From Planctomycetota bacterium (GTDB taxonomy: Bacteria > Planctomycetota > PUPC01 > JABMSA01 > JAUWKK01), in assembly GCA_030614245.1 (NCBI GenBank), contig JAUWKK010000052.1, positions 1 through 11,273 of the forward strand: 11,273 bases of DNA. Direction: 5' to 3'. Made by a program: the position numbers and the translations under genes. Positions 7,173 to 11,273 of this stretch are shown in pieces. Below the pieces are notes generated by a model, which did not search any database, had not been told where the DNA came from, and saw only the letters and a list, made by a program, of their open reading frames with translations. Numbering within the stretch: the stretch's first letter is position 1; every line of letters starts with the position of its first letter.

Positions 7173-8075
7173 CTATCGGCACCCGCTGCCCTGGCCCAGC
7201 GCGGCACGGACTGCGAGCAGGTCGGCTACGTTGACGGTGCCGTCGGAGTCGACATCGGCTGACGGCGGATTGATCTGGCTGCTTGTCTTGCCGAGGTTGG
7301 CTCGGACGACGAGCAGGTCCAGAATGTTGACGCACCAGTCTTCGTTGGCATCGCCTTCGGGGTAAGGCACAGGGGTGGAAAGCGGTTTGAGTATCACTCC
7401 GCCGGCGGTCTTCGACCACGGCCACCAGTCAATCGTTCCCGGCGGGTTGCCCATGAATGTGTCCATTGCGGCGAACTTCGGGTTGTCCGGATCGGAATCG
7501 TCGTAGCCATAGCCGACCAGCACGTGGTCGATACTCGAGCCTATCTTGACGAACAGCAGCACGGGTCTGCCGGCGTCGATCTCCGGGACGAAGTCTCTCT
7601 CGAAGTCCAGGCTGAAATGGCGTATCCCCGTGAACTCGTAGGATGCGTTCCGATAAAGGGCGAAGTTCTCGAGCCCTGCGGGTATCTGAGCGGGACTCGT
7701 CCATCCATCGGGGGTGAGGCCTCGGGACGTGACCATGTAATCGGCCAGGCAGTCTGCGGACGTCGGAGCTGGGCGCCCCTCCGTCACCCACGGGTCTTCG
7801 GCGGTGCTACCCCATGCGACCCAGTAGTCGGCGATATGTCTGCTGCTCGCGATGAGTTGCTTGATTTCAGTGCGGAAGGGGGTTGCTGGTCCGGGCAGGA
7901 GATCGGGGTAGCCGTTTCTATCCCAGTATCCGAGAATCATCGCCCCGCTGGTCGGAGCGCAGCCGTAATAGTTGGGGTATTCAGGGAAGTCTGGCAGAAT
8001 CTTCTGTTCTGCCGGGGCTGTGCGCCCGCAGAAGACGCACAATAACAATGCTACTGCGCAGGTAAAGCGCCACAT
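7173..8075 (-). CDS. Secreted C39-like cysteine peptidase with C-terminal type I dockerin
   Basis: This 300-residue protein has a Sec signal peptide (hydrophobic 6-16, likely cut after about APA, 20-22). A papain-like C39-type core follows: Cys39 in YYGCAPTSGAMILGYW, His184 in SIDHVLVGYGYDD and Asp205 in AAMDTF form a plausible catalytic triad. Residues 241-294 are two dockerin calcium-binding repeats (GDANEDWCVNILDLL and ADVDSDGTVNVADLL) with Asp/Asn at the ligand positions. In the first repeat the usual Gly is Trp247. Dockerins bind cohesins in cellulosomes; in planctomycetes dockerin-like tails are common without known cohesins, and none is visible here. It likely acts outside the cell on an unknown peptide or protein. 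A GGAAGG ribosome site lies 4 nt before the ATG. It follows the PEP-CTERM gene by 65 nt with no strong terminator between, so the two may be co-transcribed. Confidence 0.85.
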   Translation of the reverse strand: MWRFTCAVALLLCVFCGRTAPAEQKILPDFPEYPNYYGCAPTSGAMILGYWDRNGYPDLLPGPATPFRTEIKQLIASSRHIADYWVAWGSTAEDPWVTEGRPAPTSADCLADYMVTSRGLTPDGWTSPAQIPAGLENFALYRNASYEFTGIRHFSLDFERDFVPEIDAGRPVLLFVKIGSSIDHVLVGYGYDDSDPDNPKFAAMDTFMGNPPGTIDWWPWSKTAGGVILKPLSTPVPYPEGDANEDWCVNILDLLVVRANLGKTSSQINPPSADVDSDGTVNVADLLAVRAALGQGSGCR

Positions 8076-8089
8076 GGGCCCTTCCGCGG

Positions 8090-8118
8090 CTCATTCACGA
8101 TGTACCGCTGAATGTCAA
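8090..8118 (-). promoter_or_regulatory. Possible weak promoter before the C39-dockerin gene
   Basis: A perfect TTGACA lies at 8113-8118 on the minus strand, but the sequence 17 nt downstream (AATGAG, 8090-8095) is a poor -10. It may be an internal promoter or a chance match; read-through from the PEP-CTERM gene is equally plausible. Confidence 0.2.
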
Positions 8119-8140
8119 GGAGAACGTAATCCAGGCGAAC

Positions 8141-9088
8141 TCAGCGCCTTCTCTTCCTCATGAGCGTTCCGTACGCTGCCGCCGCTGCCACTCCCGTGCC
8201 GAAGAGGAGCGCACTAAACGGCTCGGGGATGACTCCCACGTCGCCCTCCAATAGTATGCCATCATTGCCGCATTCCATGGACCAGAAGAAGTAGAGATCC
8301 TCGGTGTTGAATGTCCCCAAGTCAAGGTCTCCAGGGGCAAAGTCGATTACGAGGTTGTAGTCGCCGGCGTCTGCGCCATAATCACCACTGCCCACAGTCT
8401 GCCATGCCACAGTCGCGATGTCCCCCAGATCGTTACCGGGATTTCTGAGCAGCGTCGGATAGGTGTTGACGTAGGCCGTTTTCGTGTCCCACTTCCGGTT
8501 TTTCAATCCGCTCTCCGTCCATGCAACAGCATCTGGGGGCTGCGAGTTGAAGTTCTTGTCGTAGTACTCGTATGTGCCGGTCGCCCAGTCCGTCAGTCCA
8601 CCAACGCTATAGATGTGGCCCATTTGGACGTTCTCGGCCACACCCCACGCGCTCGTTTCGTAGGCTTGCTGCACAACGTTGCCGTGGTCGCTTATGCCTA
8701 TCGCGAACAGGCTTTGAGGATTCCAAAGGTCTCCATCCGGAGCGTAAGCGACATAAAGATCGCCCGCATCGAAAGTGACTACCCCGCTGCTGTAGGAGTA
8801 GCTGTCTCGCCAGCCATTGGCGTCCATGCCACCGATTGTGTTTCCTCCGGTGAAGTTCGAGTTGATGGTGATCTTCATCCGGTCCTGGCCAAGGGAGTCC
8901 GAGTGGTAGTATGTAACTTTGCCCTTGTATATCTCGCATGGGCCATCGTTTGGGCTGCCGTCTGGATCGTAGCCGCCAGTCGCGAAAAGGTCCCCCGTTT
9001 CGGTCGTCCAGTATTCAGTATCAGCGCGAGCGTTGCCTAAACCACCCACCAAAACCACCATAGCTGCAAGCACCACAGTTCTTCGCAT
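8141..9088 (-). CDS. PEP-CTERM sorted surface protein
   Basis: The 315-residue protein has a Sec signal peptide (MRRTVVLAAM, probable cut after ARA at 22) and a textbook PEP-CTERM tail. The tail has VIPEP (286-290), a hydrophobic segment (291-308) and a basic end RKRRR. Such tails are recognised and cleaved by exosortase (EpsH/XrtA type), which delivers the protein to the outer surface or matrix of exopolysaccharide-producing Gram-negative bacteria. The body is acidic, rich in Gly, Asp, Tyr and Thr, and probably beta-stranded. FFWSMECGND (267-276) resembles the HWTMECGND motif seen before the tail in one group of PEP-CTERM proteins (from memory). The ATG at 9086-9088 is preferred because GAGGAGG sits 5 nt upstream and the signal peptide begins there. 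An ATG 147 nt further up would begin at the -35 box of the promoter. No exosortase is in the window. The function is unknown. Confidence 0.88.
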   Translation of the reverse strand: MRRTVVLAAMVVLVGGLGNARADTEYWTTETGDLFATGGYDPDGSPNDGPCEIYKGKVTYYHSDSLGQDRMKITINSNFTGGNTIGGMDANGWRDSYSYSSGVVTFDAGDLYVAYAPDGDLWNPQSLFAIGISDHGNVVQQAYETSAWGVAENVQMGHIYSVGGLTDWATGTYEYYDKNFNSQPPDAVAWTESGLKNRKWDTKTAYVNTYPTLLRNPGNDLGDIATVAWQTVGSGDYGADAGDYNLVIDFAPGDLDLGTFNTEDLYFFWSMECGNDGILLEGDVGVIPEPFSALLFGTGVAAAAAYGTLMRKRRR

Positions 9089-9206
9089 TACGGCCTCCTC
9101 GTCAGGCGCACCGGCGTGACGTGTAAGCACAACGTATTTCGACGCCAATGATATGGCGCACACACAAAGTTCGCGTATGGGAACAAGTATATATTCCCAT
9201 GTACCA

Positions 9207-9235
9207 ATAATACGCGACCATGATGGCTGTGTCAA
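9207..9235 (-). promoter_or_regulatory. Strong sigma-70 promoter of the PEP-CTERM gene
   Basis: On the minus strand a perfect TTGACA (9230-9235) and TATTAT (9207-9212) are separated by exactly 17 nt. Directly upstream of the -35 there is a long A/T tract (about 9236-9275) that could act as an UP element. Transcription would start near 9200, giving a leader of about 110 nt. Confidence 0.75.
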
Positions 9236-9301
9236 GTAAAAAATTTGGAAAATACACGAAAAAAATAAAAATACGTCCGGATCGCCCAGATATCATGCAC
9301 G

Positions 9302-9343
9302 CATTGCATGGAGCCTGCAATGTTGGGGAGAAACCTGCATTGC
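9302..9343. repeat. CATTGCA inverted and direct repeats upstream of the PEP-CTERM promoter
   Basis: CATTGCA (9302-9308) and TGCAATG (9316-9322) form 7-bp inverted arms around a 7-nt loop. CCTGCAATG (9314-9322) is repeated as CCTGCATTG (9334-9342) exactly 20 bp further on. The spacing of about two helical turns and the position 67-108 bp upstream of the -35 would suit a regulator-binding site, but the arms are short and chance is not excluded. Confidence 0.3.
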
Positions 9344-9451
9344 CCGAGCCGGCTGCGTTGTAGGTTTTCGGACCTCGCCGCGCGTTCGCGGGCGGAATGT
9401 TCTTAAGGCCTGCGGGGAAGATACTTTTTCGACGTGTCCCGCTTCCGGCCC

Positions 9452-11038
9452 TCACCGTCCCTGCTCGCCGTCGTCGGCACCCTTCGAACTCACGATCTTG
9501 CCACTGAACGGACCGAAGACACCGCGTCCCAATCTCACCGATTTGACGGCAGGTGGGGGCGAGCACGAGGCGCGGTGCCGGATGGCGTACAATATCTCAC
9601 CATCCTGATACATCGTCATAGCGGCCTCGTCGAAACAGAAGCGAAAGACGGTCGGTGTGATCTTCCACCGCGCTTGGGCCGATATCGACGAGTTCATCCG
9701 CAGTTGATGCACGCGCCCGTACTGCCGCAGTTCCTTTTCCGTGAGGAAGGGATACTTCTCGCGCACGAACAGGTTCCCCCTCTTATTGGACGTGCCGATG
9801 ACGAGCGTGTCTTTGTAGTTGACGAGTTGCGAGATGCGCTGTCCCCATATATTATAGTCCAGCCTGGTGCGGCCGGATGCAATGGCCTGGAGCATCTCAT
9901 TCTCGTACGGAACTTCGACGCTGGTGATCGGTGGGCGCTCGAACGTTCTTCTGAAGGTCCACGCCGACGTATCCGCGTTGAAGCGCCACAGCTCGCCCCA
10001 GGGCCATGCGCCGACGAAGAGATCGCCTCGGTAGATCGCCAGCGTCTGAGCTTCTCGCGCGAGGGGACTCGCCCCAGGTGGTCGCGGTGGGAAGTTATCG
10101 AGCCGCCGAACGGCCACCCCGTCATACTCATACAACATGCCGGAGGGATAGTGCCCTAAGAGCAGCTTGTCGTGGTAGTTGAGCATTGTGTAGAACTGCC
10201 CGTTCCGGCTCTTGTATATTTCCTGCCACCGGCCTGCCTCGTACGCATATATCCCTCCGTGGCCCGTCGCGCACAAGAGGCGTCCACCGTACTGACCGAA
10301 CGCGAGGACGTAATCTTCGGGAGACCCCAGTGGGGCGAACGGAGGATCCGCGGGCTCTGCCGTGCCCCCTTGTCGCGGGTCCCATCTCCAGCAGTACACC
10401 CGACCCAGCGTTGAAAGGAACACCCGCTGCCCGAAGTAGTACGTGCCATACGCATTCGGCGCAGTGAGGATAACTTCACCGTCATACTCCGCACGCGCGC
10501 ACTTCCCCACGGTGAACAGAAGAGGCTTGTTGTTTACGTACTGAAAATTGAGTATGCCCGCCTGCAGAGCGCCGGCGTCGGTCCACTGTTTTCCGTCGAA
10601 TCCCCTCCTGTAGGAGCATTCCAGCAGATCATCGCCGAATGTGACGAGTCTCGGGCGGAAGCGCTCCTTGTGCGGGCGGCCGATCGAATTGAATCGCGCA
10701 TCCTCGTTGCGGTCACGGTAGAAGAACTGCAAGACGTAGTGATTGTCTCGCATGTACGTCGAGCACGCGCCCGCGAATCCCGCGCCGAAGAGCACGCGGC
10801 CGTCCCCATCGACGGCCTCGAACAGCGAGCCCAGGTTCTGGCCGACATCCTTCCCGAGCTCGACCGTAATGCTGATATCCAGCGGCTCTGCTTCTGCGGC
10901 CCGAGCGGGGCCGCCTGCCTGCTGACCGTTGCCACGGCCGTCGCCGCAGCCGCCGAACGGCAGCGCAAACCCACACAATAGCAGAGCGCCGATGAGACAG
11001 GTTGGTGGAGTGACCAGCTGCGCACTGTGGCCTTTCAT
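9452..11038 (-). CDS. Putative lipoprotein with beta-propeller-like repeats
   Basis: The 528-residue protein starts with a lipoprotein-like signal: hydrophobic CLIGALLLCGFALPFGGC with Cys31 as the probable lipidated residue (the lipobox FGGC is imperfect), then a Gly/Gln/Ala-rich linker to about 50. Residues 60-430 contain blade-like repeats of the pattern Y-x-G/D-x-L-hydrophobic-x-G-x5-G-x-hydrophobic-Y/F-x-Y/F. Clear examples start near 202 (GRVYCWRWD), 250 (GGIYAYEAGRWQEI), 288 (SGMLYEYDG), 336 (WGELWRFN) and 408 (RGNLFV), which indicates a beta-propeller. The last 80 residues (MYQDGEILYA, SVRLGRGVFGPFSGK) faintly resemble a concanavalin/LamG-like sandwich that ends early. ATG at 11036-11038 is preferred, with AGGA 8 nt upstream; a TTG 24 nt earlier is also in frame. 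It likely faces the periplasm or the cell surface. I do not recognise a specific family or function. Confidence 0.75.
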   Translation of the reverse strand: MKGHSAQLVTPPTCLIGALLLCGFALPFGGCGDGRGNGQQAGGPARAAEAEPLDISITVELGKDVGQNLGSLFEAVDGDGRVLFGAGFAGACSTYMRDNHYVLQFFYRDRNEDARFNSIGRPHKERFRPRLVTFGDDLLECSYRRGFDGKQWTDAGALQAGILNFQYVNNKPLLFTVGKCARAEYDGEVILTAPNAYGTYYFGQRVFLSTLGRVYCWRWDPRQGGTAEPADPPFAPLGSPEDYVLAFGQYGGRLLCATGHGGIYAYEAGRWQEIYKSRNGQFYTMLNYHDKLLLGHYPSGMLYEYDGVAVRRLDNFPPRPPGASPLAREAQTLAIYRGDLFVGAWPWGELWRFNADTSAWTFRRTFERPPITSVEVPYENEMLQAIASGRTRLDYNIWGQRISQLVNYKDTLVIGTSNKRGNLFVREKYPFLTEKELRQYGRVHQLRMNSSISAQARWKITPTVFRFCFDEAAMTMYQDGEILYAIRHRASCSPPPAVKSVRLGRGVFGPFSGKIVSSKGADDGEQGR

Positions 11039-11089
11039 GTTCCGGGTCCTTTTTCTGAGCAATCGGTTTCGAGATCTCTTGCTGCTCTC

Positions 11090-11164
11090 TCAGCCCAACT
11101 TCCGCAGAGCCCAGTATGCGTGGCGTTTTCCGTTCTTGCGGATGACCGTCAGGCGGATGTACAT
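11090..11164 (-). pseudogene. 5' remnant of a transposase (24 codons)
   Basis: On the minus strand a 24-codon frame starts MYIRLT, continues KNGKRHAYWAL and stops shortly after. This matches the start of a family of IS1634-like transposases whose N-terminus reads roughly MYxRxxxRKDGKRHxYWSLVES (from memory, not searched). The match breaks after YWAL and the frame then stops, so only the first few percent of the gene would remain. It lies 51 nt upstream of the lipoprotein gene start, on the same strand. The shortness is the main doubt. Confidence 0.5.
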
Positions 11165-11170
11165 GCACAC

Positions 11171-11200
11171 ATTTTACCCCCTTGCGCGTGGCCGATTCAA
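11171..11200 (-). promoter_or_regulatory. Promoter embedded in an inverted repeat upstream of the transposase remnant and lipoprotein gene
   Basis: On the minus strand TTGAAT (11195-11200) and TAAAAT (11171-11176) are 18 nt apart, matching the consensus at four and five of six positions. Both boxes overlap arms of the perfect inverted repeat at 11175-11207. The predicted start near 11164 coincides with the ATG of the transposase remnant and would give the lipoprotein gene a leader of about 125 nt. Confidence 0.45.
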
Positions 11201-11207
11201 GGGGGTA
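11175..11207. repeat. Perfect 10-bp inverted repeat, 13-nt loop
   Basis: TACCCCCTTG (11175-11184) and CAAGGGGGTA (11198-11207) are exact reverse complements around 13 nt. No T-run follows on either strand, so it is not a typical intrinsic terminator. It fits an operator, or structure near the end of a mobile element, since it sits just ahead of the transposase-like remnant. Confidence 0.65.
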
Positions 11208-11273
11208 GGTTTCCACGGGTATGAGCCCAGATCGTGGGGTATCTTGTGTGCCGCGAATATGAGGATGTGTTGA

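Larger units (their letters stand above)
9089..9451. other. Intergenic region upstream of the PEP-CTERM gene
   Basis: This stretch has no credible gene. From right to left it holds a GC-rich part after the lipoprotein stop, a set of CATTGCA repeats (9302-9343), an AT-rich tract (9236-9275), a strong promoter (9207-9235) and a leader of about 110 nt containing a short inverted repeat CGCCA/TGGCG (9143-9158). A 154-codon frame crossing it reads through the promoter and is not believed. Confidence 0.6.

Noticed and set aside
9089..9235. 49-residue N-terminal extension of the PEP-CTERM protein
   Set aside because: Its ATG lies at the -35 box of the likely promoter, and a signal peptide with a strong ribosome site begins at 9088.

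Overview
The window reads as a piece of a GC-rich genome from a planctomycete-like bacterium, most likely of the Phycisphaerae/Sedimentisphaerales kind. This is inferred from the combination of a planctomycete-style type I dockerin on a small secreted protease, a PEP-CTERM protein, a Tat-exported GH88/GH105 glycoside hydrolase, and short intergenic ATCTGTG-type repeats. No rRNA or other taxonomic marker is present, so the assignment is provisional. Seven protein-coding genes are well supported. No tRNA, rRNA or CRISPR array was seen.

Left part (212-5607, minus strand): a three-gene operon behind a near-consensus sigma-70 promoter (TTGACT, 17 nt, TATAAT). The order of transcription is (1) a GalU-like nucleotidyltransferase whose glycine-rich NTP signature is altered, (2) an 1108-residue protein that joins a fucokinase-like GHMP kinase to a UDP-sugar pyrophosphorylase-like domain, and (3) a DUF4184 membrane protein with a C-terminal ankyrin tail, starting at GTG. 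Genes 1 and 2 look like a two-step sugar-activation module (sugar to sugar-1-phosphate to NDP-sugar). The domain order is opposite to that of the known fucokinase/GDP-fucose pyrophosphorylase (FKP). The substrate cannot be read from the sequence.

Middle (5608-7112): a divergent promoter region, then a plus-strand Tat-exported GH105-type unsaturated uronyl hydrolase. This enzyme class finishes the breakdown of pectin, rhamnogalacturonan or ulvan-type oligosaccharides. The arrangement suggests polysaccharide use on one side and sugar-nucleotide production on the other, but no shared regulation can be shown.

Right part (7173-11038, minus strand): a secreted C39-like cysteine peptidase with a C-terminal dockerin, a PEP-CTERM protein behind a strong promoter with an AT-rich upstream tract, and a lipoprotein built of beta-propeller-like repeats. 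All three are cell-surface or exported proteins of unknown role.

The edges carry mobile or repeat traces. At 62-144 there are 10-bp units of an ATCTGTG repeat. At 11090-11207 there is what looks like the 5' remnant of a transposase, immediately preceded by a perfect 10-bp inverted repeat with a promoter embedded in its arms.

The best candidates for something undescribed are the kinase-pyrophosphorylase fusion with its unusual GalU-like partner, the DUF4184-ankyrin protein in the same operon, and the palindrome-embedded promoter at the right edge.
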